Source: an uncultured Veillonella sp.
GTDB lineage: Bacteria; Bacillota; Negativicutes; Veillonellales; Veillonellaceae
NCBI RefSeq assembly: GCF_934190855.1
Contig: NZ_CAKPTN010000014.1
Coordinates: forward strand, 1 to 20,713
Length of the DNA: 20,713 nt
Reading direction: 5' to 3'
Below, piece by piece: positions 14,850 to 20,713 of the stretch (positions are counted from its first letter, which is position 1; each line of letters starts with the position of its first letter). The position numbers were made by a program, and so were the translations under genes. A model generated the notes under the pieces. The model was not told where the DNA came from. It did not search any database and saw nothing but the letters and a program-made list of their open reading frames with translations.

Positions 14850-14874
14850 ATTATACCATTATTTCGTGTACGAA
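14850..14874 (-). promoter_or_regulatory. Extended -10 promoter of the Nudix-mutY chain with a dyad
   Basis: On the minus strand TGGTATAAT (14858-14850) is a perfect extended -10. No good -35 is seen. A dyad TTCGT-GT-ACGAA (14863-14874) covers the region just upstream and could bind a regulator. Confidence 0.5.
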
Positions 14875-14932
14875 TGCGTTAGTTGTGGTATCATTAAGAG
14901 GATAGATTTTCGTGCATGGAAGGAGGCACATG

Positions 14933-15706
14933 ATGAACAAACCACTTAGATTTAATATTGAATTAGGGCGCACAAAGCCCGTCAATATTCGCAATGAACA
15001 AGTGCGTTGCCCCTTCTGTGACCGTTCAAAGTTAACGGATATCCTAGATACTTCGGGCCATATTATTTGGCTCATGAACAAATACCCTGTATTAGAAAAA
15101 ACTTGGCCTACAGTTATCATCGAAACGGAAACCGACGAAGGCGAGTTTTCCACCTTACCTGCTGACGAAGCGGCCCACATTCTCCAATTTGGCCTAGATA
15201 AGTGGCGTGAAACTCGTCAACGTAAGGAGTTCAAATCCGTATTATTCTTTAAAAACCACGGCTATATGTCTGGCGGCTCCATTCGCCATCCGCACAGCCA
15301 AATTATCGGCCTAGAAAACTACGATTACCACAAGGATATTACGGTGCAAAATATGGAAGGCTGGCTCTTACATGAGGATCAGCATGTACGCATTACCTTA
15401 TCTACCCATCCAATCATCGGGTTCTTTGAGTACAACATTCGCTTCAAACCAGATGCGCCAGTTCGTCCTGTAGCCATTCGCTTACAACAAGTTTTGCGCT
15501 ATGTATTGCACACCCTTTCTAACCTTAGCCAATCCTACAATTATTTCTTCTACAATCTCGAGGACGGCTACGACTATATCAAGGTAGTGGCTCGCTATGT
15601 AACGACGCCGCTCTACGTGGGCTACAAGATTCCGCAAACCTGCGACGAGGAGCGGGCCGCGAAGATCATGCGCGATATTGCGCCTTATTTACAGGCTACT
15701 AAATAG
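14933..15706 (+). CDS. GalT/HIT-superfamily protein (DUF4931-like)
   Basis: The 257-aa protein has a zinc-type CPFCDR motif (C26, C29) near the start. Residues 108-123 (NHGYMSGGSIRHPHSQ) contain H119-P-H121-S-Q123. This HPHxQ motif carries the nucleophilic histidine in galactose-1-phosphate uridylyltransferase. The protein is shorter than true GalT (about 340-500 aa) and fits the DUF4931 group, so a nucleotidyl transfer or hydrolysis role is likely but the substrate is unknown. Start: GTG at 14912 and ATG at 14930 are also in frame, but AGGAGG (14921-14926) is best spaced for ATG 14933. It heads a plus-strand set with a COG1768-like phosphohydrolase. Confidence 0.8.
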   Translation: MNKPLRFNIELGRTKPVNIRNEQVRCPFCDRSKLTDILDTSGHIIWLMNKYPVLEKTWPTVIIETETDEGEFSTLPADEAAHILQFGLDKWRETRQRKEFKSVLFFKNHGYMSGGSIRHPHSQIIGLENYDYHKDITVQNMEGWLLHEDQHVRITLSTHPIIGFFEYNIRFKPDAPVRPVAIRLQQVLRYVLHTLSNLSQSYNYFFYNLEDGYDYIKVVARYVTTPLYVGYKIPQTCDEERAAKIMRDIAPYLQATK

Positions 15707-15723
15707 TTATAAGCTACTACCAT

Positions 15724-15787
15724 ATTGTGAACATATATAATATTAATCGCATATAATTTTGAACATCTATGATTTTGACCATAGATA
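15724..15787. repeat. Four tandem 16-bp AT-rich units before the phosphohydrolase gene
   Basis: Consecutive 16-mers are ATTGTGAACATATATA, ATATTAATCGCATATA (degenerate), ATTTTGAACATCTATG and ATTTTGACCATAGATA. Units 1, 3 and 4 share the core TTNTGANCATNTATRA. The array fills most of the 96-bp gap and ends about 5 bp before the ribosome site. Confidence 0.5.
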
Positions 15788-15802
15788 ATTGAAAGGATTT
15801 TT

Positions 15803-16549
15803 ATGAAAGTATTTGCCATCGGCGATCTCCATCTATCTGGCAATCCTCCGACGAAGCCGATGGATATTTTTGGTCCCCACTGGGATAATCATTGGGCCCG
15901 CATCAAAGAGCATTGGTCCAATAATGTAACAGATGATGACATCGTCTTTCTCGTAGGTGATATGAGCTGGGCGCTCCGCCTCGACGAAGCGTTTTGCGAT
16001 TTACAAGAAATCGCATCCATGCCCGGTAAAAAATATATGATTCGCGGTAACCACGACTATTGGTGGGCATCAGCAAACAAGATGCGCAACCTCATGGGCG
16101 ATGCTATTACCTTTTTACAAGGTCATGGTACAGCAGAGCTCATTCACACAGAAGAAGGGCCTCGCATCATCGCTTTTGGTGGAACCCGCGCCTACCTCTG
16201 CCCTGGTGATTCCCATTTCTCACCAGAAACAGACCAATCTATTTACGAAAGAGAATTGATGCGCACCGAAGCAGCATTACAAGAAATGGATAATGCTGTG
16301 GAAACACTAATAGATATACATAACACACCAGTAACAAAACTGTTATTGTTACACTACCCTCCATTTAACGAGTCCAATGCCCCTTCTGGCTTTACAGACC
16401 TTATGGAGCAATACAACGTAGATACTTGTATCTTTGGTCATTTACACGATCAAATTTCCTTTAAGCGCATTCCTAAGGAATTTGGCACTACCAAACTAGA
16501 GCTAGTATCTGCAGACTATTTAGACTTTACACTAAAACAAATCATGTAA
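15803..16549 (+). CDS. Calcineurin-like phosphohydrolase, COG1768 type
   Basis: The 248-aa soluble protein carries all metallophosphoesterase motifs: GDLHL (D8, H10), VGDMSW (D53), RGNHDYWW (81-88), LLHYPPF and FGHLHDQ. The WW after GNHD and the PMDIFGPHWDNHW segment (19-31) are typical of COG1768 predicted phosphohydrolases, whose substrate is unknown. The ATG follows AAAGGA by 5 bases. A 76-aa gene begins 9 bp after its stop codon and is probably cotranscribed. It is not closely similar to the other metallophosphoesterase in this window, which is membrane-bound. Confidence 0.9.
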   Translation: MKVFAIGDLHLSGNPPTKPMDIFGPHWDNHWARIKEHWSNNVTDDDIVFLVGDMSWALRLDEAFCDLQEIASMPGKKYMIRGNHDYWWASANKMRNLMGDAITFLQGHGTAELIHTEEGPRIIAFGGTRAYLCPGDSHFSPETDQSIYERELMRTEAALQEMDNAVETLIDIHNTPVTKLLLLHYPPFNESNAPSGFTDLMEQYNVDTCIFGHLHDQISFKRIPKEFGTTKLELVSADYLDFTLKQIM

Positions 16550-16558
16550 GGAGAGACT

Positions 16559-16789
16559 ATGAGTCGCATTCATAAAGAGCATTTACAAGCGGGCTACATC
16601 TTTGGTGATACTATCAACCAAGAATATATTTACTTGCCCTCTGGTGAGGTAGGCACCGACCATCCTTTGGCGGTCCTGGAAACGCCGACAAAGCGTGAGG
16701 ATATCACCTTGGACGAAGCAGTCCACATGATTGACACCCTTACGCTAAAACGCTGTAGCCACCCTACACTAGGGAAAAAATCATTTTAA
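16559..16789 (+). CDS. Small soluble protein, unknown function
   Basis: The 76-aa protein (starts MSRIHKEHLQAGYIFGD) is polar, with no membrane segment. It starts 9 bp after the phosphohydrolase stop codon with GGAGAG as ribosome site, and a strong terminator follows, so it is the last gene of that unit. A single CSHP motif lies near the C-terminus. No family was recognised. The coupled position and good ribosome site make it a credible gene. Confidence 0.65.
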   Translation: MSRIHKEHLQAGYIFGDTINQEYIYLPSGEVGTDHPLAVLETPTKREDITLDEAVHMIDTLTLKRCSHPTLGKKSF

Positions 16790-16821
16790 TAACGCCACAA
16801 ATGAAAAAGCACATTAATAGT

Positions 16822-16856
16822 AAAAAGCGGATAGATATCAATCTATCCGCTTTTTT
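16822..16856. terminator. Bidirectional terminator between convergent genes
   Basis: A 15-bp perfect stem, AAAAAGCGGATAGAT / ATCTATCCGCTTTTT, has an ATCA loop and a T run on the plus strand and TTTTTACT on the minus strand. It serves the 76-aa gene and the molybdopterin-binding gene. Confidence 0.9.
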
Positions 16857-16894
16857 ATATAGACTTATACAGTTTTTAGATACACTATAAAGGA

Positions 16895-17875
16895 TTATCC
16901 TAAGAAACCACCGTGTCCCATGCGAATGCAGTCTTCTTTAGTGATTTCATCATCTGCAACGAGGCGTGGAACGATTTCGTCAAAGGCCGTTGGTTTGCTG
17001 AACAATACGCCACCTGGAACGCCTAAGATTGGCGTACCATCTGCGCAGTATGCAATACAAACCATGGATCCTGGCAATACAGGCAAACCATAAGTTACTA
17101 CGCGATCTGCATAGCGTTTAATGGCGCCCGGTGTTAAATCGTCAGGATCAACACTCATGCCGCCTGTACAGAAAATAATGTCGGCGCCAGCTGCTTTTAC
17201 CTTGTCGATAGCCGCCACGATATCGTCTGTATTGTCCGTTACGATTTCATGCGCTATTTTTGTGACGCCGAATTCAGCGCAACGCTCTTCAATGATTGGG
17301 GTGAAAGCATCTTTAATGCGGCCTTCAAATACTTCGGAGCCTGTAGTAACAATGCCCATTGTTTTGCGTACGAATAGTTTTACATTGAGTAAAGGCTTGC
17401 CATTCGCAATTTTCTTCGCATCCTCTACTTGTTGTTCCTCTAGTAATAAAGGAATACAACGCATACCTGCTAATTTATCGCCTGCTTTCACAGGTGTATT
17501 ATTAAATCTCGTTACGATAGTAAGCTCACCAATGCCATTGATAGCATGTAAGCGTTCTACATCGACCTTAAATAAGCCATCTACGTCTGCAATAGCTTCA
17601 ATTTTACCTTGTGCCATTGGACCTTCGTGCATGTTTTCACCGCCCGCCATACGATACAAAGCGCGAGCTACATCCTCTTCGTGCAAGAAGCCTTCATCTT
17701 CAGGCTCCATAACAAAGATATGCTCTTTACCAAGGTCTAATAGTTTAGGAATATCCTCTTCTGTGATGACATGACCACGGCGGAACGGAGTGTCTTTCAC
17801 CTCGCCGATAACGATGCGAACTAAATCGTGTAATAATACATGCCCTACGGCATCTTGTGTTCTAATGGATTTCAT
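16895..17875 (-). CDS. Molybdopterin-binding (MoeA/MoaB-like) domain protein
   Basis: The 326-aa protein has a MoCF_biosynth-type domain at about 165-300. It shows MGIVTTGSEVFEGRIKDAF, VTDNTDDIVAAIDKV, GADIIFCTGGMSVDPDDLTP and LGVPGGVLFSKPTAFD. The N-terminal half resembles the MoeA start (AVGHVLLHDL, FRRGHVITEEDI) but is shorter than full MoeA (about 400 aa). Such stand-alone proteins probably bind or sense molybdopterin, often near molybdenum hydroxylase genes; no such enzyme is visible here. A TTG start four codons upstream is rejected because its own bases form the GGGAG ribosome site that sits 5 bases before ATG 17875. Confidence 0.85.
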   Translation of the reverse strand: MKSIRTQDAVGHVLLHDLVRIVIGEVKDTPFRRGHVITEEDIPKLLDLGKEHIFVMEPEDEGFLHEEDVARALYRMAGGENMHEGPMAQGKIEAIADVDGLFKVDVERLHAINGIGELTIVTRFNNTPVKAGDKLAGMRCIPLLLEEQQVEDAKKIANGKPLLNVKLFVRKTMGIVTTGSEVFEGRIKDAFTPIIEERCAEFGVTKIAHEIVTDNTDDIVAAIDKVKAAGADIIFCTGGMSVDPDDLTPGAIKRYADRVVTYGLPVLPGSMVCIAYCADGTPILGVPGGVLFSKPTAFDEIVPRLVADDEITKEDCIRMGHGGFLG

Positions 17876-18035
17876 AATATCTCCCAAGCTATATAAATAT
17901 ATCCGTTATTCTTAACATCCAAATAATAAAACTATGTATTTAACAATATACTCCGAACTAAATTGCTAGTTACTCATAAACAGTTTTACTCATTTATCAT
18001 ATACAAACAACTGAGTTTGAGCTGTAATGCAAATC

Positions 18036-18053
18036 ACCCTACTATCATAGGGT
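18036..18053 (-). terminator. Weak hairpin downstream of crcB
   Basis: ACCCTA (18036-18041) pairs with TAGGGT (18048-18053) over a 6-base loop, 18 bp past the crcB stop. With a short stem and no T run, read-through into the molybdopterin-binding gene is possible. Confidence 0.3.
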
Positions 18054-18070
18054 ACAATCTATTCTTACCA

Positions 18071-18451
18071 TTAGATAGCACAGAGTATACGTGCCACCAA
18101 TACACCTATCCAACAAAGGATTAATCCACCTACGACTTGTACCGCACCATACCACAATGCTTGTACATAGGACTCAGCCATCATGAGCTGCAACATTTCA
18201 AAGGCAAAGGTAGAAAAGGTGGTAAAAGCTCCGAGACCACCTACAACGAGGAAAAATCTAGCCCATTGCGGGAGATCTGGCTTTTGCATGTACAGGCCTA
18301 AAACGAGGCCGATGATGAGGCAACCAATGAGATTCACTACTACCGTACCATACGGAAAGGAACTGACCTTTGTCATCACCCATTCGCCAAGAGCCATACG
18401 GCATAAGGCCCCTACAGCTCCACCGAGGGCAACGGCTATATATTTTTCCAT
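18071..18451 (-). CDS. crcB: CrcB/FluC fluoride channel
   Basis: The 126-aa protein has four hydrophobic segments and the FluC motifs: GGAVGALCRMALG (10-22), GTVVVNLIGCLIIG (35-48, with N40) and GGLGAFTTFSTFAFE (71-85). FluC works as a dual-topology homodimer in the inner membrane and exports fluoride to relieve toxicity. The length is standard. AGGAGG lies about 5 bases before the ATG. Only one copy is seen, so a homodimer is expected. No fluoride riboswitch was recognised upstream; an 8-bp hairpin (18485-18506) occurs in the leader instead. Confidence 0.95.
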   Translation of the reverse strand: MEKYIAVALGGAVGALCRMALGEWVMTKVSSFPYGTVVVNLIGCLIIGLVLGLYMQKPDLPQWARFFLVVGGLGAFTTFSTFAFEMLQLMMAESYVQALWYGAVQVVGGLILCWIGVLVARILCAI

Positions 18452-18484
18452 AGGACCTCCTCTATTTACGACATCATACTAGAT

Positions 18485-18506
18485 CTTTTGGTCACAGCAC
18501 CAAAGG
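18485..18506 (-). other. Leader hairpin upstream of crcB
   Basis: CTTTTGGT (18485-18492) pairs with ACCAAAGG (18499-18506), with one G-T pair and a 6-base loop. It lies 34 bp before the crcB ATG. The role is unknown; it lacks the conserved fluoride riboswitch pseudoknot sequences. Confidence 0.4.
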
Positions 18507-18520
18507 ATATAAGTAGCAAG

Positions 18521-18570
18521 ACTTTCACATCTCGTGTAATTCTTGTACTACTTTCACAATTCGTGTAATT
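18521..18570. promoter_or_regulatory. Paired dyad operator-like sites between crcB and xre
   Basis: TTTCACATCTCGTGTAA (18523-18539 or so) and TTTCACAATTCGTGTAA (about 18552-18568) are two direct copies 29 bp apart, each with dyad symmetry TTnCAC-N5-GTGnAA. The wider 21-bp units match at 19 of 21 positions. Two matching dyads in one divergent intergenic region strongly suggest a regulator's binding sites. Confidence 0.6.
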
Positions 18571-18629
18571 ATCTGTAATAACCGATAATTATCTAGTTTT
18601 CTATATTAGGCAATCGCCAACAGTCTCAG

Positions 18630-18635
18630 TATACT
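18630..18635 (+). promoter_or_regulatory. Candidate -10 of the xre gene
   Basis: TATACT lies 34 bp before the ATG. No good -35 is seen at 16-18 bp, which would suit an activated or weak promoter. Confidence 0.35.
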
Positions 18636-18669
18636 ATATTTAGAGAGTCGGGAAAAGGAAGGAGTCCCT

Positions 18670-19065
18670 ATGAACCCCTCGACAGCACCATTGACCGAAT
18701 TGCGGATTAATACGTACGAAGATCCATTGTTACAACATCAATACGTATGTTTAGGCCATAAAATCGCCAATATCCGCGTATCTCTAAATATGTCCCAACA
18801 TCAGTTAGCCCGCCATGTCGGCATCAGCCGCAGTTATTTAAGCAAACTAGAGTGTGGAACGGGTATTTCTGGCATGTCCTTAGAAATTTTATTTAAAATC
18901 GCCCAAGCCTTTCAAATCGACGTAGGGCAACTAGTACGGCTACGCATCGTTGACTATAAGAGCTGCAATGCACACCTAACATCACATTATAAACGGCTTG
19001 AGTTTCTAAACCATACTAAGAACCAAACCGTTAATAACTCATGCAAGAAAAGTCAGATTAATTAA
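18670..19065 (+). CDS. XRE-family transcriptional regulator
   Basis: The 131-aa protein has a Cro/C1-type helix-turn-helix at residues 29-90: LGHKIANIRVSLNMSQHQLA, then HVGISRSYLSKLECGTG and the final helix LEILFKIAQAFQIDVGQLV. The flanks (1-28 and 100-131) are polar with no recognised domain, so no ligand or catalytic role can be proposed. AAGGAG sits about 6 bases before the ATG. It is divergent from crcB, and the paired dyads between them are candidate binding sites for it or another regulator. The C-terminus runs directly into a 9-bp tandem repeat. Confidence 0.9.
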   Translation: MNPSTAPLTELRINTYEDPLLQHQYVCLGHKIANIRVSLNMSQHQLARHVGISRSYLSKLECGTGISGMSLEILFKIAQAFQIDVGQLVRLRIVDYKSCNAHLTSHYKRLEFLNHTKNQTVNNSCKKSQIN

Positions 19066-19163
19066 TTAGTTAGTTAGCTTAGATTAACTAGCTCAACTAG
19101 ATTAACTAGATAAGCTAGATTAACTAGTTTAACAAGTTTAACTGATTTAACTGGTTTATCAGT
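19065..19163. repeat. 9-bp tandem repeat, about 11 units, core ATTAACTAG
   Basis: Read in steps of nine from 19065, the units are ATTAGTTAG, TTAGCTTAG, ATTAACTAG, CTCAACTAG, ATTAACTAG, ATAAGCTAG, ATTAACTAG, TTTAACAAG, TTTAACTGA, TTTAACTGG and TTTATCAGT. The central unit is perfect three times and decays outwards. The array starts on the last base of the xre stop codon and ends at the terminator. It is rich in CTAG, normally a rare tetranucleotide in bacteria. It encodes no protein on the plus strand. Confidence 0.85.
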
Positions 19164-19165
19164 CA

Positions 19166-19195
19166 AAAAAACTCCGCCATGAGCGGAGCCTTTTA
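19166..19195. terminator. Terminator between xre and gntR
   Basis: CTCCGC (19172-19177) pairs with GCGGAG (19183-19188). On the minus strand it runs into TTTTTTT, a good terminator for gntR. On the plus strand CCTTTTA follows, so it may also stop xre. Confidence 0.8.
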
Positions 19196-19224
19196 TGTCA
19201 TTATGCCTATGGGCACGTTAGACA

Positions 19225-19932
19225 TTATACTTCATTAAGTTTTTTGTGTTGCACTTCAGCATTTGCTTTTTTGAAGATAAATGCATTGTTGATGTGCTGA
19301 CGCATAGCTGTTTCTGCGGCTACTTCGTCGTGACGTTCGATAGCGTCTACGATTTGATCATGTTCATCATCACAATCATGTGTACGCACTGCATTGAAGG
19401 AGCTGATGTACATGTCTCGATTCACGCGTTCACGGAAGCTTGCCAGGTAGTCTACAATGCGTTCATTACCAGAGTAATGAGCGATCATTGTGTGGAAACG
19501 GCTGTTAATTTCAACTCGTTCTGTAGCATCTTCAATTTCATGCATTTCTTTACAAATGTCACGTAATTCTTTAATTTGCTCATCTGTAGCATGAAGTGCA
19601 CATAGTCTTGCGCCAAGACCTTCCATTACTTCGCGTACTTGATATAATGCAACGATTTCCTCTGGAGTATCAGCTTTTACAGTAACACCTTTCCAAGGAA
19701 CGATCACTACGAGATTATCTTTAGCCAATTTACGGAATGCTTCACGTACAGGTGTGGCACTCACTTGTAATTGTTCTGCAATTTTTACTTCGTTTAGCTT
19801 TTCTTGAGGCATCAATTCGCCTGTCAAAATCGCTGTTTTTAATGTTAAATATACTTGTTCGCTCAGTGGCAATCTTTCAATAGAGTCCACTGCGGACAAA
19901 TTATATCTATCTTTAGAATCTTGTCTTCCCAT
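19225..19932 (-). CDS. GntR-family transcriptional regulator with FCD domain
   Basis: The 235-aa protein has a winged helix at about 20-88 (LKTAILTGELMPQEKLNE, VSATPVREAFRKL, KGVTV). An all-helical FCD domain follows at about 93-220. Candidate metal-ligand histidines in FCD are H147 (RFHTMI), H191 (DEHDQI) and H213 (RQHINN). FCD regulators usually repress operons for organic acids such as lactate, gluconate or dicarboxylates and release DNA when a carboxylate binds; the ligand here is unknown. GGGGA lies about 6 bases before the ATG. Two palindromes just upstream suggest self-regulation. The gene is divergent from a diacylglycerol-kinase-like gene, and the lut and fumarase genes in the window are possible but unproven targets. 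Confidence 0.92.
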   Translation of the reverse strand: MGRQDSKDRYNLSAVDSIERLPLSEQVYLTLKTAILTGELMPQEKLNEVKIAEQLQVSATPVREAFRKLAKDNLVVIVPWKGVTVKADTPEEIVALYQVREVMEGLGARLCALHATDEQIKELRDICKEMHEIEDATERVEINSRFHTMIAHYSGNERIVDYLASFRERVNRDMYISSFNAVRTHDCDDEHDQIVDAIERHDEVAAETAMRQHINNAFIFKKANAEVQHKKLNEV

Positions 19933-19995
19933 TACTATCCCCTAAAACTAAATAATTGTCCAGTCTTTCACACTTTCAAAGAATGGTTAAAATGA

Positions 19996-20035
19996 GTATA
20001 ATATATTATACGACATATTTTATATAGAATATGTC
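19996..20035. promoter_or_regulatory. Two adjacent palindromes upstream of gntR
   Basis: GTATAATATATTATAC (19996-20011) is a perfect 16-bp palindrome. It abuts a 24-bp inverted repeat, GACATATT-N8-AATATGTC (20012-20035). The first palindrome holds TATAAT on both strands, so it may double as the gntR -10. This placement fits an operator overlapping a promoter. Confidence 0.6.
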
Positions 20036-20057
20036 ACATCTAATTTAGTGCATACAA

Positions 20058-20063
20058 TATAAT
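20058..20063 (+). promoter_or_regulatory. Candidate -10 of the diacylglycerol-kinase-like gene
   Basis: A perfect TATAAT lies 80 bp before the ATG, but no matching -35 is seen 16-18 bp upstream, where the palindromic region ends. Confidence 0.3.
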
Positions 20064-20142
20064 TATAAAACTCATATCTAAAACTGTCAATTTAACGATA
20101 GATAATAGCTATATCTCATTTTTGAAAGTAAGGAAGTACACT

Positions 20143-20713
20143 ATGAGCCGTTGTTTGGTTATTATCAACCCTGTATCAGGGGGCGGTGCGGCGCGCCGAT
20201 ATGACCTCGAATTACAATGGAAATTGAGCACCTTATTCGAAACAATTGAGGTCAAATTCACTACCGGTGAAGGCGATGCTACACGTTTTGCTAAAGATGC
20301 TTGCGAACGCGGATTCGATGCAGTATTTTGCATGGGCGGTGACGGTACTGTTAATGAAACTGTTAATGGCATTGCTCAAGGGGGATTTAAATCTACTTTT
20401 GGCTTTATCCCTGTTGGTACTGTTAACGATATGTCACGTGCTCTGGGGATTCACCAAAATCCTGCACAAGCAATCAAACGTATCGACATCAACGAAACGA
20501 GAACAATTGATATTGGACGCTGCAATGACAAATATTTCTGCAACAATATCGCAGCTGGTGTTATCCCTAAAGTAGTAGAAGAGGTGACACCGAAAGAAAA
20601 AAGCATACTTGGTCCTCTCGCCTACTTTTTGCGTGCAGGGCAAGCACTATTTACTACGAAGGACTATACGTACCGCATCAAAACAGAGGACGATGATTTT
20701 ATCTGTAAATCCC
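20143..20713 (+). CDS. Diacylglycerol kinase/YegS-like lipid kinase (N-terminal part, cut by window end)
   Basis: 190 codons are visible and the reading frame is open to the window end. The motifs are those of the DAGK catalytic domain: IINPVSGGGAA (7-17) for nucleotide binding, CMGGDGTVNETVNG (64-77) with the GGDGT signature, and GFIPVGTVNDMSRALGI (87-103). Such enzymes phosphorylate diacylglycerol or related lipids with ATP at the inner face of the membrane, recycling lipid from envelope synthesis. The ATG follows AAGGAAG. The lipid substrate cannot be read from this part, and a sphingosine-kinase-like role is also possible. The gene is divergent from gntR. Confidence 0.92.
   Translation, partial: MSRCLVIINPVSGGGAARRYDLELQWKLSTLFETIEVKFTTGEGDATRFAKDACERGFDAVFCMGGDGTVNETVNGIAQGGFKSTFGFIPVGTVNDMSRALGIHQNPAQAIKRIDINETRTIDIGRCNDKYFCNNIAAGVIPKVVEEVTPKEKSILGPLAYFLRAGQALFTTKDYTYRIKTEDDDFICKS

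Noticed and set aside
17121..17774. Plus-strand 217-aa Ser-rich open frame opposite the molybdopterin-binding gene
   Set aside because: The composition is that of an antisense shadow, it has no start signals, and the minus-strand gene has clear family motifs.
18452..18669. Fluoride riboswitch upstream of crcB
   Set aside because: A GGCGAT-like stretch occurs on the minus strand, but the conserved pseudoknot partners and the CUGAUGA/CUCCUAC-type 3' part are not seen.
19065..19163. Trp-operator-like sites or a CRISPR array in the TTAACTAG repeats
   Set aside because: TrpR sites have CTAG halves 4 bp apart, whereas here they are 5 bp apart in a continuous 9-bp array. There are no spacers, so it is not CRISPR.

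Overview
The window reads as a chromosomal segment of a Negativicutes bacterium, most likely Veillonella (inference). The base composition is AT-rich and the Shine-Dalgarno sites are strong AGGAGG types, as in Firmicutes. Exported proteins carry S-layer homology (SLH) domains, which Veillonella uses to hold its outer membrane to peptidoglycan. A lactate-oxidation operon and a class II fumarase fit a lactate-to-propionate metabolism. No rRNA, tRNA, CRISPR array, transposase or phage gene was seen.

Left part (1-6150). A minus-strand lutA-lutB-lutC operon (lutC cut by the window edge) encodes the iron-sulfur L-lactate oxidation complex. After a 525-bp AT-rich gap come two plus-strand paralogous exported proteins. 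Each has three SLH domains and the same unnamed C-terminal domain. The first also has a Lys/Ala-rich 11-residue repeat region. Each gene ends in a clear terminator.

Middle part (6150-11600). A minus-strand OPT-family transporter gene is tightly followed by an exported DUF3298/RsiV-like protein. Divergent from it, across a 279-bp region rich in dyads, lies class II fumarase. Next is an AT-rich patch of small minus-strand membrane-protein genes of unknown function.

Nudix-mutY block (11525-14860). A minus-strand chain runs from an MTH1-like Nudix hydrolase through mutY and a membrane-anchored metallophosphoesterase to a small membrane protein, ending at a strong terminator. The Nudix enzyme and MutY together look like a GO (8-oxoguanine) repair pair.

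Right part (14930-20713). A plus-strand set holds a GalT/HIT-like DUF4931 protein, a COG1768-like phosphohydrolase and a 76-aa unknown. It meets a minus-strand molybdopterin-binding-domain gene, upstream of which lies crcB/fluC. Then come a plus-strand XRE regulator, a 9-bp tandem repeat, a minus-strand GntR/FCD regulator, and the start of a diacylglycerol kinase-like gene cut by the window end.

The least explained parts are non-coding: paired dyads upstream of xre, nested palindromes upstream of gntR, the 9-bp satellite after xre, and the 16-bp tandem array before the COG1768 gene. Among the proteins, the shared C-terminal domain of the SLH pair stands out. No defence or mobile system could be supported.
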